60,060 nucleotides of DNA from Oscillatoriaceae cyanobacterium Prado104 (GCA_025454405.1 JALOON010000025.1:1-60060); one strand, 5' to 3'. Positions 16,506 to 26,369 are shown, counted from the first letter of the stretch. A program made the numbers and translations. Notes: generated by a model not told the origin, from the sequence alone.

Positions 16506-16556
16506 GATCGAATCAGGTGGCATCGGAATTATACAGTGCGAGCGTCGGAGCTCGCG
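16506..16556. repeat. GGTGGCATCGGAATTATACA repeat with hairpin (copy 1)
   Basis: A roughly 35-bp conserved stretch ending in CAGTGCGAGCG, followed by a 6-bp hairpin (GCGAGC 16538-16543 / GCTCGC 16550-16555). A second copy with a different hairpin lies at 53470-53521. Confidence 0.7.
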
Positions 16557-16658
16557 GCAGAGATAGCGAGCTAGTGACGCTGGCACTCTGGCAACGAAAA
16601 GCAGCAAGCAAGGACGATCGCGCTTTGCACCATTAACAGTCAAAAAGAGTCGAAAATC

Positions 16659-17393
16659 ATGACAACATCTGCCTCTGAAAATGCCAAAATTTTGATTGTC
16701 GAGGATGACGCTCCCATTCGCACTCTCATCTACCGCTATCTCAGTCAAAAATATGAAGTACAATTTGCAGGCGATGGCAAAACTGCTCTAGAAATATTTG
16801 AAGAATTCAACCCAGTTCTCGTAATTTTAGATTGGAATTTGCCCGATACTACTGGTCTAAAACTCTGCCAAGAAATGCAGAAGCGGACAAATGTTTTAGT
16901 TGCGATTCTCAGCAGCCGGACTGCCGAAGCCGATCGGCTGCAAATCTTGAAAGCAGGTGCAGACGATTATCTGTGCAAACCGTTCAGTCTTGAAGAATTA
17001 AAAGTTAGAGTAGAAGTTTTGTTGAGGCGATCTAGAACCGTCACGCCGCGAACTCTCAAATGCGGTCAATTGGAGATCGATTTAGTGAGTAAGGAGGTAA
17101 GATTGCAGCAGCAAACATTAACTCTAACGGGCTTAGAATATAAAATTTTGAGTTTTTTGGCAACTCATTCGGGCGAAGCTTGGAGTCGCAAACAGCTCAT
17201 CGAAAAAATTTGGGGCTGGCAATCGAATGGCGACTCAGACGAACGATTGGTGGACGTGCATATCGGTCAGATTCGCAAGAAAATGGATCGAGTCGTCGAT
17301 GAAACTGTATCGAAAAGGTTTATTCAAACTGTTCGGGGATACGGTTACACCTTTGCTCCGATCGAGCGTAGGGACAGGGTGGTTTCTAATTGA
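16659..17393 (+). CDS. OmpR/PhoB-family response regulator
   Basis: A 244-residue two-domain regulator. The receiver has the acidic pair E15-D16-D17, the phospho-acceptor D58 in VILDWNLPD and the conserved lysine in CKPF. After a short linker, the winged-helix DNA-binding domain (about 130-235) carries LTGLEYKILSFLA and VDVHIGQIRKKM, then GYGYTF. It acts in the cytosol as a transcription factor. No kinase is adjacent, so its partner is unknown. It lies downstream of the terminator after the CHAT fragment and is probably transcribed alone. Confidence 0.92.
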   Translation: MTTSASENAKILIVEDDAPIRTLIYRYLSQKYEVQFAGDGKTALEIFEEFNPVLVILDWNLPDTTGLKLCQEMQKRTNVLVAILSSRTAEADRLQILKAGADDYLCKPFSLEELKVRVEVLLRRSRTVTPRTLKCGQLEIDLVSKEVRLQQQTLTLTGLEYKILSFLATHSGEAWSRKQLIEKIWGWQSNGDSDERLVDVHIGQIRKKMDRVVDETVSKRFIQTVRGYGYTFAPIERRDRVVSN

Positions 17394-17697
17394 GCGCGAT
17401 CGAACTAAACTACTGGAGAAATATCGTTTGTAGCGCGAGTCTAGATCCCCCTAAATCCCCCTTAAAAAGGGGGACTTTGAATGCTTCTGGTCCTCCCTTC
17501 TTAAGGGGGGCTAAGAACTTTTACTGCTTCCGGTCTCCCCCTTCTGAAGACTTTGAATGCTTCCGGTCCCCCCCTTCTTAAGGGGGGCTAGGGGGGATCT
17601 AATTTTATAGTAAATCCGGGTTACTTACCCTCGGAATAATGAGCGTAAAACCGATCGCACTCTGTATTTTGTAACTTGCAAGAATGTTCAATTAAAT
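17394..17697. repeat. GATCCCCC-type inverted repeat region
   Basis: From 17444 to 17601 the DNA holds a compound repeat. The left arm is AGATCCCCCTAAATCCCCCT and the right arm ends GGGGGGCTAGGGGGGATCT. Two internal copies of a CTTTGAATGCTTC(T/C)GGTC motif are present. This type of C/G-run element is common in filamentous cyanobacteria. No gene is visible here; 17602-17697 is the presumed promoter region of the methyltransferase. Confidence 0.7.
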
Positions 17698-18702
17698 ATG
17701 AATAATATTTTGCCCGCCCCAGTTTACACAACCAAATACGGTCAAGCTTATTTGGGAGATGCTCTTCATCTTCTCAATTGTCTTGCTAGTAATTCTGTTG
17801 ATTTGATAATGACATCCCCTCCTTTTGCACTGCAGCGCAAAAAGAGTTACGGTAATGAAGAACAAGACTTATATGTTGACTGGTTGCTGGGATTTGCCCC
17901 AGAAATTAAAAGAGTTCTCAAAGATACGGGAAGTTTAGTAATAGAGCTTGGCGGTGCTTATCAAAAAGGAATACCCGTTCGCTCGCTCTACAATTACCGC
18001 GTACTTATTAGATTGTGCGACGAGTACGGATTCAAACTAGCTCAAGAGTTTTTTTGGTTTAATCCTTCAAAACTTCCCTCTCCGATCGAGTGGGTAAATA
18101 AACAGAAAATTCGGGCTAAAGATTCTGTTAATCATGTTTGGTGGCTCTCCAAAACCGATCGACCTCAAGCCAATATTGCTAAGGTCAAAGTAGAGTATTC
18201 TGATAGAATGAAAAAACTTTTGAAAAATGCAGATGAATTTTATACTCCCAAGGAACGTCCGTCAGGTCATCAGATTAGCGATAAATTTGCCATAGATAAT
18301 GGAGGCGCTTTACCATCTAATTTGCTAGAATATTCTAATGCAGATAGTAATTCTCAATACCTGCGCTTGTGCAAAGAACTGAATGTTAAGGCGCATCCGG
18401 CGCGTTTTCCTCAAAAGTTACCGTCATTTTTTATCAATTTTCTGACTGAGCCTGGAGATTTAGTAGTAGATATATTTTCTGGTTCTAACACAACCGGATG
18501 GGCTGCCGAAGAACTATCGCGAAACTGGATAAGTTTTGAGCAGGAAAAACAATATATTGCTGCCTCAATTTTGAGATTTTTACCTCAAGAATCCTTGTGG
18601 CAAGCCGATGAAATATACACGAAAGTGTTAACAGAGGAACCATTTGAATTTAAATTGCCTCAAAGTATGCTACTTTTTGAAGTGAATAATTATTGTGTTT
18701 AA
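17698..18702 (+). CDS. Beta-class DNA methyltransferase (N4-cytosine or N6-adenine)
   Basis: A 334-residue enzyme with the permuted beta-class order. Motif IV TSPPF is at residues 39-43, while the SAM-binding motif I (DIFSGSNTTG) is near residue 265. TSPPF is more typical of N4-cytosine methyltransferases than of N6-adenine ones, as in the M.PvuII group. No restriction endonuclease is next to it, so it is probably a solitary enzyme. Cyanobacteria carry conserved solitary methyltransferases, including a GGCC-type N4-cytosine enzyme, and this could be one. The recognition site is not readable here. Confidence 0.88.
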   Translation: MNNILPAPVYTTKYGQAYLGDALHLLNCLASNSVDLIMTSPPFALQRKKSYGNEEQDLYVDWLLGFAPEIKRVLKDTGSLVIELGGAYQKGIPVRSLYNYRVLIRLCDEYGFKLAQEFFWFNPSKLPSPIEWVNKQKIRAKDSVNHVWWLSKTDRPQANIAKVKVEYSDRMKKLLKNADEFYTPKERPSGHQISDKFAIDNGGALPSNLLEYSNADSNSQYLRLCKELNVKAHPARFPQKLPSFFINFLTEPGDLVVDIFSGSNTTGWAAEELSRNWISFEQEKQYIAASILRFLPQESLWQADEIYTKVLTEEPFEFKLPQSMLLFEVNNYCV

Positions 18703-18738
18703 TGCAGTTTTTAAAGCGGTTCGATCGCCATAAAATTC

Positions 18739-18798
18739 GTTTGTAGTGTGGACTTTAGTCCGCTCTGCGCCTGCGAACTAAAGTCCGCACTACAAACC
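18739..18798. repeat. Palindromic repeat, family A (copy 3)
   Basis: GTTTGTAGTGTGGACTTTAG and its inverted partner AACTAAAGTCCGCACTACAAA flank an 18-base C/G-rich loop. The arms carry matching compensatory changes (TGTGG with CCGCA) relative to the other copies. It lies between two convergent genes and overlaps the 3' end of the CHAT-CHASE2 gene. Confidence 0.8.
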
Positions 18799-21108
18799 GT
18801 TTTTGTTATGGTAATCTACCAGACATGATATTAAACCCGCTACTAACATTGCCAAAACTGACGGTATCGCAGGCACCCACCAACCCCAAATTAACAACAA
18901 CCAACAAATCCCGCCCAAAATTCCCAAAGATGCGATCGCCCGCAACACCGCAAACAGCCTGCACCGACTGAGAATTGCGATCGCGCTGCCAACTGCAGCC
19001 CAAGCCACAATCCACAGCATTTCTAGCCACCTTGGAACTATTTGCAGCAGCGCCCGCCCGTCTAAAGCTGCGCTGATAATTTGACTAGACATTTGCGCTT
19101 GAATTAACACACCAGGCATTTTTTGGTAAGGCAATTCTCCCGCACTGTAGGGCGTAAAAAAATAATTGGAATTGGCGATCGGGGCTGTCACCCCAACAAA
19201 CGCGATCCGGTTTTTTATCGAGTTGGAATTAACTTTATTTGCTAGCAGTTCTTCGAGTCTCACTCGTTCGATAAAATTCTGGGGAGATCGGTAATTCAGC
19301 ATCATTTGAAAACCGCGATCGTCCAAGTTGTGATAAGCGCCTGTACTGCGGTGAATCGGTGCAAAAACTGCCTTGCCCAGCCTCATCTTATCGCCGGGAA
19401 GAGGTGTCGGTTTGATGCCTTTCGCTGCTAGGTAATGGAAGGCTGCTCTCACGCTCAAAGAATAGTTTGTCGTACAATGAGAGCTGTCTGGCGGCTGCAT
19501 TAATAGCAAATGGCGGCGGAGAATGCCGTCAGCATCAGGCACCACATCGCTGAATCCCAAGCGCTCTTTTGGCAGTGCGGGCGGTGGTTTGATGCCGCAT
19601 TTGTTGGGTTTGCCAGTTTCTTTAACGCTGCACAAACCAATTAAATTTCGATCGCGCTGAAAGCGGGCGGTTAATGCTGCATTACCGGGTTCAAAAGAGC
19701 GAGAACGAAAAAGATTTAGGGCGATCGTTTGCGCCCCATTCTCCGTCAATTTTTCCGCTGCTCGGGCGATCGTCCAATCCGGCAGGGGAAAGCCGTATTT
19801 TTCCACATCAGTTTCTGTTGCTTCTACTAGCAGCAAACGCGAATCGATTTGTTCGGCGGGACGCAGCCGCATGAATAGGTCAAAAGCTTGCAATTCCCAG
19901 ATTTGCAGCCAGCCCAACGATCGCGCGCCCGTGACAGAAACAGCAGCAATTGCGATCGCCAATAACCCAATTTTCCAGCGCCGCCAAGATAAAGATTTTT
20001 GCTGGGGTTTGTTTGCCAAATCTTGCCAAGTTGGCGGGGTGACAGCCGGATTTTGACAAATAACGGGCAGCCAATCAGCACAGGGAATTTCTGACTCTAA
20101 TTCAGCCAATTTTTGCCTTGCGAAGCGCACGGCTACATAAAAAGATTTGCCGCTAGAAAAAGAGGCGAGAAAATACTTTAAAAAATCTTGCGCAACTCGA
20201 TCGGACACAGGTTCTCGCATCACGATCGTTTGCGGGATACCCAAATCTTCCAACTGCCGCGCTATCCCCAATCCGTCGCAAGAATTGATAATCGCCAACT
20301 GCAAGCCGCTGCTAACTGCTAGACTGAAACCGTGTTTGAGTTCTTGTACTGTTAAACTCTCGGTTTGATTGATATAAAATCTACCCGATCGCCCGTCGCT
20401 GTCCGTGGAACTGTGTCCGGCAAAAAATAAGATATCCCAGTTATTTTCCCAGAGTTCGCTACCGATTTGACTTTTGCTTGGTTCTGCTAAAAAAGTAACT
20501 TCTGTGGCTGGCAATCCTTCCAGAATCCTTCGATCTTGTTCTAGATTTATTTTGTGGCTGTCTCCCAATATTGCTAAGATTTTTACGCGACTTTCCAATT
20601 TTTTGTTAACAGTTGGTTTCTCGTTATAAGTTGAGGCGCTTAAAGCAATTTCGGCGTTTGGATAGTCTTGAAAAATATCCCAACAGTACCAAGGCAGGCG
20701 GCGCAAAACGATATCTTCAGTTTGGATTAAAAATCGAATTTTGTCCTGCGAATTTAATTTTGTGAGTAAAGTTTCTTTGAGTTTGCGAAACGATTCGCAG
20801 TTGAGCCAACTGTTAATTTGCCGGCTTAATTCTTCTGCCAAATGGCGGCACTTCGACAACTGATCTGCGCGAGAACCGCTAATACTAATCTCGATCGGTC
20901 TAATGCGAAAATCTCCCAAACTGCGGTAACTCGATCGCCAGCGATCGTAGCTTTCCTGGATTTGCGATCGAGGCGGCAGGGAAGCTTGCAATTCTAATAC
21001 AGGGCGTTCTCTTTCCAGTCCGATTTGCAGATTGGCTCGCACCCCTTCTGTTAAGCTACCATCTAGGTTTAAAATAACTAATTTTGGCGTGGATAAGCTA
21101 ATCTGCAT
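18790..21108 (-). CDS. CHAT-CHASE2 transmembrane protein
   Basis: A 772-residue protein. The N-terminal cytosolic part (about 170-350) is a CHAT domain with the dyad H232 (FFAGHSS) and C277 (INSCDG). A first membrane segment (about 378-396) leads into a CHASE2 extracytoplasmic sensor domain (about 400-690) containing DLFMRLRP, GFPLPDW and FFTPYSAGELP. Three C-terminal membrane helices follow. CHASE2 detects unknown envelope or external signals, and CHAT is a caspase-type peptidase, so the layout suggests a protease controlled across the membrane. It is the last gene of a minus-strand row after the sigma-like and DUF1822 genes. No clear ribosome binding site precedes ATG 21108. Confidence 0.9.
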   Translation of the reverse strand: MQISLSTPKLVILNLDGSLTEGVRANLQIGLERERPVLELQASLPPRSQIQESYDRWRSSYRSLGDFRIRPIEISISGSRADQLSKCRHLAEELSRQINSWLNCESFRKLKETLLTKLNSQDKIRFLIQTEDIVLRRLPWYCWDIFQDYPNAEIALSASTYNEKPTVNKKLESRVKILAILGDSHKINLEQDRRILEGLPATEVTFLAEPSKSQIGSELWENNWDILFFAGHSSTDSDGRSGRFYINQTESLTVQELKHGFSLAVSSGLQLAIINSCDGLGIARQLEDLGIPQTIVMREPVSDRVAQDFLKYFLASFSSGKSFYVAVRFARQKLAELESEIPCADWLPVICQNPAVTPPTWQDLANKPQQKSLSWRRWKIGLLAIAIAAVSVTGARSLGWLQIWELQAFDLFMRLRPAEQIDSRLLLVEATETDVEKYGFPLPDWTIARAAEKLTENGAQTIALNLFRSRSFEPGNAALTARFQRDRNLIGLCSVKETGKPNKCGIKPPPALPKERLGFSDVVPDADGILRRHLLLMQPPDSSHCTTNYSLSVRAAFHYLAAKGIKPTPLPGDKMRLGKAVFAPIHRSTGAYHNLDDRGFQMMLNYRSPQNFIERVRLEELLANKVNSNSIKNRIAFVGVTAPIANSNYFFTPYSAGELPYQKMPGVLIQAQMSSQIISAALDGRALLQIVPRWLEMLWIVAWAAVGSAIAILSRCRLFAVLRAIASLGILGGICWLLLIWGWWVPAIPSVLAMLVAGLISCLVDYHNKNGL

Positions 21109-21219
21109 GGTAAGCTAAGGTGAATCTCGATCGTACAGGTACTTCCAGCCCGGACACACCCAATATTCAGCCCACAAGGTTCAATTTCTCTGCAGAACAG
21201 CTCTCAAAACCGGGCCGAT

Positions 21220-22245
21220 TTAGGCGACAAAATTTTCTGCAATGCAGACATCTTTTAGTTTTACCACAACACTGAAACGTTCTCCTCGATCGGCCGCAAA
21301 TTCAAGTGTCATGGAACCGTTACCTTTGCCGGCACAAGCTTCCATGACAGTGGTTCCTTCGCCGTCGGTGACTTTCAGAGTCAGATGATGCGGCAAGCTG
21401 TCTGCCCCAGCGCCCGGATGTACTTGTACTTTAACATTAATTTCAGCATCAGTTATTGGTTCGATCGCCACTAGCAAAGCTACAGATTGGGCAGTTTCTC
21501 TAACACCGCTGTCTAAAGTAGCTGTTCCCCGAAAAGAGGGGGCAGTTGCCGGTGTTGTTTCCGAGATAGTTGCCGGTGCTGTTTCCGAGATATCTGCTGT
21601 CAGATGGATCGTTTTGCCACGCGCGACGATTGCGCTGCTGCGAAAAGCAAAACTCGGTTCTTTTGCTACTAAAATTTCTCCTACAGACTGCCAGCCAGTT
21701 TCAAAAATATTGCGCAGCCACTGGCGAAGTTGTACGGGTTGTGTTCTGCGTTCCAAATCATCTAAATGCAGGAGCAATTTGTCAATACTTTGGAATTTTT
21801 CAATGGCTAACTCGCCAGCAATTGCAGTTTTCATAAAACCCAGCAAAGTAGCTTCTTGACGCTGTGTATCGATTTCAACTGCTACTAAACCAATGCGATA
21901 GTCCGGTATTTCCAGTGGAATGTTGCAAAAATTTCTCGACTTGCCAGATTTCAGGGGGCGACACTCCAAATGCCCCAAGTTAGTCAATTTCAAGTCTGCT
22001 GCATCGGTGTAAAGGCGCATGGCAGGGTTCCAACTGTCGCTGGCATTCAAATCTGTAGGAATGTCCATCATTTCCATGTAATCTTTTACCGCCCATACAG
22101 CTAAAGTATTAAAATAAATTTGTTCTTTTTTTTCTGGTTCGATCGCTCCTTCACTATTTGAAAACTTCCTCGCCCACCGCAGTGCTGCGGTAGTAATGGG
22201 CAGTGGAATCGATGATTTCCTGATGTTTTCAATGTTGTTATCCAT
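21220..22245 (-). CDS. DUF1822 family protein
   Basis: A 341-residue soluble protein. The N-terminal YFNTLAVWAVKDYMEMMDIP, followed by LECRPLKSG and the VAVEID segment, are typical of DUF1822, a cyanobacterial family of unknown role. The C-terminal third has a short near-repeat (ISETAPAT / ISETTPAT) and a beta-rich end (VKVQVHPG, LTLKVTDGEG) resembling an effector-style domain. ATG 22245 follows AGGAGA at seven bases. It lies between the sigma-like gene and the CHAT-CHASE2 gene on the same strand and is probably co-expressed with them. Confidence 0.82.
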   Translation of the reverse strand: MDNNIENIRKSSIPLPITTAALRWARKFSNSEGAIEPEKKEQIYFNTLAVWAVKDYMEMMDIPTDLNASDSWNPAMRLYTDAADLKLTNLGHLECRPLKSGKSRNFCNIPLEIPDYRIGLVAVEIDTQRQEATLLGFMKTAIAGELAIEKFQSIDKLLLHLDDLERRTQPVQLRQWLRNIFETGWQSVGEILVAKEPSFAFRSSAIVARGKTIHLTADISETAPATISETTPATAPSFRGTATLDSGVRETAQSVALLVAIEPITDAEINVKVQVHPGAGADSLPHHLTLKVTDGEGTTVMEACAGKGNGSMTLEFAADRGERFSVVVKLKDVCIAENFVA

Positions 22246-22481
22246 CGCACTTCTCCTTTTTTAACTGTGGTTTTACGATTTAAATTAAGAAACAGACTTT
22301 TCTCTAGGGTTTCTCAAGTCAGCGAATTACCAAGACAAACTGTTACCAAAAATTTGAAAACTGTCACCTGTCCCAGGTCAACTATCGGGAGTTTTGAGTG
22401 TTGAGTGTTGAGTGCTGAATTCAGAAATGTCTTTAACTCAAAACTCAAAATTTAAAACTCAAAACTTTTCTTAACTGTCAA
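22246..22481. repeat. CAAAACT-type heptanucleotide repeat region
   Basis: From about 22388 to 22480 the DNA alternates TGAGTGT/TTGAGTG units and then CAAAACT units. Similar tracts are at 37138-37262, 55725-55815 and 58917-58998. These are short tandem repeats of the kind common in filamentous cyanobacteria. The rest of the gap shows no gene. Confidence 0.75.
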
Positions 22482-23159
22482 CTATTCCAAATATCCTTGT
22501 TTTTTGGCGAAATTTCGCAAGCGGGGCAAGCATTCTCTTTGATAAAAGTTGGGTGCGGTTGACGCTGGCAAGTTAAATTCAAGAGCAATATTTTGCCAGG
22601 AAGTTTCTGGAGGAAGGCGCTTCAAAATTAAGATTTGACAAGTCACATCGGGGCGTCCTCTGATGTGAACGCTTCTCAACTCTCCGTCAGGATCTGCCAG
22701 TACCCATTTTTTGGTCTCTTCTAGGATAATTAGCGGACTGTCAGAATGAGTCGGCGGATTTTCGACATAATTTATCGGATCGATTTCTTCTGAGTCTCCT
22801 GCAATTGGCGGGACAATAACTCTATGGTTTTTTGCTTGTTCGATCGAGCAGTCTAGCAGTCGCTTCTTGAGGTAATTGTCCAGCCAAGTAATGACGCTAC
22901 CCCGACTCGGATCGTAGGGTTCTTTTGCAGTGTTTGCTTCGCAAACATTGCGACAAAAATACACCCAAGTTTGCTGCAAGGCATCGCGATAATCAGGCGT
23001 ATCTTCTTGCCAAAGTTTGCCGGATTTCACGATTAGCCTCACTGTTTCGCTGAGTTTTTGCCGCCGCCTCAAACTTTTGGGCGGATGCGAACAGGCTTGG
23101 GCGACTAGCTGCGCGAGTTGTTGGCTTAAATTGTTCTCCTCATTGTTGGTGTCGGGCAT
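22482..23159 (-). CDS. Sigma-70-like regulatory protein
   Basis: A 225-residue protein. The N-terminal half has a sigma region-2-like segment (DALQQTWVYFCRNV, then SVITWLDNYLKKRLLD). The C-terminal part (ILILKRLPPETSWQNIALEF) matches a region-4-like helix-turn-helix. Such divergent sigma-like factors often precede DUF1822 and CHASE2/CHAT genes in cyanobacteria. I chose ATG 23159, which has GGGGAGG (23175-23169) nine bases upstream; a longer in-frame start at 23264 has no such site and no family-like content. It could be an alternative sigma factor or a sigma-derived adaptor. Confidence 0.75.
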   Translation of the reverse strand: MPDTNNEENNLSQQLAQLVAQACSHPPKSLRRRQKLSETVRLIVKSGKLWQEDTPDYRDALQQTWVYFCRNVCEANTAKEPYDPSRGSVITWLDNYLKKRLLDCSIEQAKNHRVIVPPIAGDSEEIDPINYVENPPTHSDSPLIILEETKKWVLADPDGELRSVHIRGRPDVTCQILILKRLPPETSWQNIALEFNLPASTAPNFYQRECLPRLRNFAKKQGYLE

Positions 23160-23521
23160 CGGCGAGTGCCTCCCCAAGAATCTCAGATTGAATGCCGGAC
23201 AAGGCATTTGCTGGTTGAGTTTGCCAGATACCATCCCCGATTCGGATGTTTGGCAGTCAAACATATCCTGTGTGACAATCAGTTATCAGCATCGCGCGAG
23301 AAATTTTCGCGCAATTTCCGAAAAATTTTTTGAAATAATTTTCTTGACAAATGCGATTCAATGAGGTATAGGGTCGATCGCGCCAGATGCAACTGTGAGT
23401 TCAATCTAAAATCTAAAATCCAAAATCCAAAATCGACCGACTTGCTTCTGGGGCGATAAATTGTATACTTTTGTCAAGTTAAGCAAATATTTTTTGATTC
23501 ACCCAGGAGCAAGCAGCAACA

Positions 23522-24997
23522 ATGTACATCGTACAAATTGCCTCGGAGTGCGCCCCCGTCATCAAAGCAGGAGGTTTGGGCGACGTAGTTTACGGTTTGA
23601 GTCGCGAGTTACAGAATTCCGGCCACGCCGTCGAGATTATTCTGCCCAAGTACGACTGCATGAGGTACGACCACATTTGGGGACTCCACGATGCCTATCG
23701 GGATCTGGCGGTGCCCTGGTACGGCGGCGAAATTTTTTGCGATGTTTTTTGCGGCTGGGTGCACGGGCAGTTGTGTTTTTTCATCGAACCTAAATCGCAA
23801 GATAACTTTTTTAACCGCGGCTGTTATTACGGCTGCAATGACGATAATATGCGGTTTGCTTTTTTCAGCAAAGCAGCTTTAGAATTTTTGCTCAGAAGCA
23901 ACAAGCGTCCCGATATTATTCACTGTCACGACTGGCAAACGGGTTTGGTTCCAGTCCTGCTTTTTGAAATATATAAATACAATTGGATGGAATACCAGCG
24001 CGTCTGCTATACCATTCACAATTTCAAACATCAAGGCATGGGCGGCAGCGATATTTTGTACGCTACTGGTTTGCACAGACCGGAATATTATTTTCAGTAC
24101 GATCGCCTGCGGGATAATTTCAATCCGTTTGCGATTAACTTTATGAAAGGTGCCATTAATTACTCGAATTTTGTCACTACTGTTTCGCCGCACCACGCTT
24201 GGGAAGCTCATGTCGGCGAGTTCGGCTACGGTTTGGGACATACTTTACACTTGCATCAAGCGAAGTTTCGCGGCGTCCTCAACGGCATCGATTACGATGT
24301 GTGGAATCCCGAGACCGATCGCTACATTCCCCACCATTATTCCCCCGACGATTTGACAGGAAAAGCTCAAACTAAAAAGGCTTTGCGCGAGCGGCTGATG
24401 CTCCAGGATTCTGACAAGCCAATTGTGGCTTTTATCGGTCGTTTGGACGAGCAAAAAGGCGTGCATCTCGTCCACCATGCAATTTACTATTCTTTGGCTA
24501 AAAACGCGCAGTTCGTGCTTTTGGGTTCGGCTACCGAAGCGGGAATTAACGCGCATTTCCAACACGAAAAACGGTATTTGAACGACAATCCCGACTGTCA
24601 TTTAGAACTCGGTTTTAACGAAGAACTGTCGCATTTAATTTATGCAGGTGCGGATCTAATTGTGGTGCCTAGCAATTACGAACCCTGCGGCTTGACTCAG
24701 ACGATCGGCATGAGGTACGGTACAGTACCTGTGGTGCGGGGAGTTGGCGGTTTGGTAAATACGGTGTTCGATCGCGATTACGATACCCGTCACTTGCCGG
24801 AAGAACGCAACGGTTACGTGTTTTATCAAAGCGATTATTATGCTTTAGAATCGGCTCTCGATCGGGCGATCGGACTGTGGGAATACTATCCTAAAGAGTT
24901 TGAAAAACTGGTCGTTCAAGGAATGAATTGCGACTACTCGTGGAAGTATCCTGCCAAGGATTATGTCGAAATTTACGACTACATCCGACATAAATAA
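23522..24997 (+). CDS. glgA: Glycogen synthase, GlgA2 type
   Basis: A 491-residue GT5 enzyme that transfers glucose from ADP-glucose to alpha-1,4-glucans. The ADP-glucose-binding KAGGLGDV motif starts at K15; other features are HCHDWQTGLVP and the C-terminal EPCGLTQ region. The length and the N-terminal MYIVQIASECAPV agree with the second cyanobacterial isoform (GlgA2). AGGAG precedes ATG 23522 by about 12 bases. The gene is monocistronic. The upstream gap 23265-23521 includes A/T-rich repeats of the AAAATCTAAAATCC type. Confidence 0.95.
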   Translation: MYIVQIASECAPVIKAGGLGDVVYGLSRELQNSGHAVEIILPKYDCMRYDHIWGLHDAYRDLAVPWYGGEIFCDVFCGWVHGQLCFFIEPKSQDNFFNRGCYYGCNDDNMRFAFFSKAALEFLLRSNKRPDIIHCHDWQTGLVPVLLFEIYKYNWMEYQRVCYTIHNFKHQGMGGSDILYATGLHRPEYYFQYDRLRDNFNPFAINFMKGAINYSNFVTTVSPHHAWEAHVGEFGYGLGHTLHLHQAKFRGVLNGIDYDVWNPETDRYIPHHYSPDDLTGKAQTKKALRERLMLQDSDKPIVAFIGRLDEQKGVHLVHHAIYYSLAKNAQFVLLGSATEAGINAHFQHEKRYLNDNPDCHLELGFNEELSHLIYAGADLIVVPSNYEPCGLTQTIGMRYGTVPVVRGVGGLVNTVFDRDYDTRHLPEERNGYVFYQSDYYALESALDRAIGLWEYYPKEFEKLVVQGMNCDYSWKYPAKDYVEIYDYIRHK

Positions 24998-25303
24998 TCC
25001 AAATCCGGGTTACTCATATAGAGCCGCACCCTACAACACCATCAAGGGTGTTGCTCGCCCCTGATTTGTATCATATCATGTTCGGTTAGATCGGTCGCGT
25101 GACGACCGGGACGAAGCATTCGGACATTAATCCTAAAATTTATTGCGGAAATTGTCGCCCGAATGCTTCGCCCCTACATACAGCAGATTGCAAGTTTATG
25201 AAGTACACCCCAGAAACCCGGTTTCTTTAATAAACCGGGTTTCTTTGTACCTCACATACCTGAAAACTGCTGTAAATACAGGACAGAACCTCACGATTGA
25301 CTC
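24998..25303. other. Repeat-rich intergenic region after glgA
   Basis: It holds a hairpin (CAACACC 25034-25040 / GGTGTTG 25047-25053) that may end glgA transcription, a 12-bp inverted repeat (CGAAGCATTCGG near 25111 / CCGAATGCTTCG near 25160), and the 96-bp TACAGCAG element (25179-25274). No gene is seen. Confidence 0.6.
25179..25274 (+). repeat. 96-bp TACAGCAG/CTGCTGTA element (copy 1)
   Basis: It is bounded by TACAGCAG and CTGCTGTA. The middle holds an internal hairpin of AAACCCGGTTTCT type. A second copy of nearly the same length lies in inverse orientation at 28204-28300. It looks like a small non-autonomous mobile element. Confidence 0.75.
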
Positions 25304-26329
25304 TCAACTCTCGACTATTAATTCTCCATTTCCATCAATAACTTCGCCAATTTCACAAGAATTAATTCCGCGAGATTCAAAGAATTGCACGGTGCGATCG
25401 ACCGCCGATCGATCCACCAATAACACAAACCCAATTCCCATATTGAAGGTATTCAACATATCTGTCTCGCTAACTTCGCCCGCCCCTGCAATCCACTCAA
25501 AAATCGGCAATCTCGGCCAACTATTAATATTAATTTTCACAGCTCGATCGGCACCCAAACACCGAGGTAAATTTTCCGGCAAACCGCCGCCCGTAATGTG
25601 AGCCATGCCGTGAATTTCTAAACCGCTCTCCAGCGCTTCTAGAACGGGTTTCACGTAAATTGTCGTCGGAGTTAACAGCACTTCTCCCAAACTTTTGCCA
25701 CCCAATTTTTCCGGTTGGCAACTCCAGTCAAAACCCCTCGCACTCGAAATTTTTCTCACCAAACTAAAGCCGTTGCTGTGCACTCCCGAACTCGCCAGCC
25801 CCACAGCCACATCTCCTACCTTAACCCGCGAACCATCTAACAATTTGCTCCTGTCAACAATTCCCACGCAAAAACCCGCTAAATCGTAATCTCCAGCTTG
25901 GTAAAAACCCGGCATTTCCGCAGTTTCTCCACCCAAAAGAGCGCAGCCGGCTTGCTTGCAACCCGCAGCAATGCCAATCACTACAGCCTCTAACTGTTCG
26001 GAATTTAACTTGCCCGTCGCCAAATAATCGAGAAAAAATAGCGGTTGGGCTCCAGATGTCAGCACGTCATTAACGCACATCGCCACCAAATCTATACCTA
26101 CCGTATCGTGTCGATCGAGCTCGCGGGCCAATTTCAACTTAGTTCCAACGCCATCAGTGCCCGAAACCAAAATCGGTTCTTGGAAACCCCCCGGCAAACT
26201 GAAAAAACCGCTAAATCCGCCGATTCCCCCCAAAACTTCGGGGCGGTGAGTGCTGTTAACTGTATCGCGGATGCGCGAGACAAAAGCCCTTCCAGCCTCG
26301 ACATCCACACCTGCTTCTTTATAGTCCAT
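25304..26329 (-). CDS. purM: Phosphoribosylformylglycinamidine cyclo-ligase (AIR synthetase)
   Basis: A 341-residue PurM, the fifth step of purine synthesis, which uses ATP to close the imidazole ring of AIR. The hallmark segments are present: [47 protein letters not shown] and [12 protein letters not shown]. The length is normal. It lies on the minus strand, 40 bases downstream of the fibrillin gene, so the two may be transcribed together, though no functional link is known. Confidence 0.96.
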   Translation of the reverse strand: MDYKEAGVDVEAGRAFVSRIRDTVNSTHRPEVLGGIGGFSGFFSLPGGFQEPILVSGTDGVGTKLKLARELDRHDTVGIDLVAMCVNDVLTSGAQPLFFLDYLATGKLNSEQLEAVVIGIAAGCKQAGCALLGGETAEMPGFYQAGDYDLAGFCVGIVDRSKLLDGSRVKVGDVAVGLASSGVHSNGFSLVRKISSARGFDWSCQPEKLGGKSLGEVLLTPTTIYVKPVLEALESGLEIHGMAHITGGGLPENLPRCLGADRAVKININSWPRLPIFEWIAGAGEVSETDMLNTFNMGIGFVLLVDRSAVDRTVQFFESRGINSCEIGEVIDGNGELIVES

Positions 26330-26369
26330 AAATTGAGAGTGTCAAAACTTCATTAACCGATCGTACCAG

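Larger units (their letters stand above)
16132..16658. other. Intergenic region with CHAT fragment, terminator and repeat
   Basis: It contains the duplicated CHAT 3' end (16168-16307), a strong terminator (16331-16399) and a hairpin-bearing repeat (16506-16556, copy also at 53470). The remaining 16570-16658 is the likely promoter region of the response regulator gene, without a motif I can name. Confidence 0.6.

Noticed and set aside
23461..23793. Arg-rich open frame overlapping the glgA start
   Set aside because: Out-of-frame shadow of glgA with no start signal.
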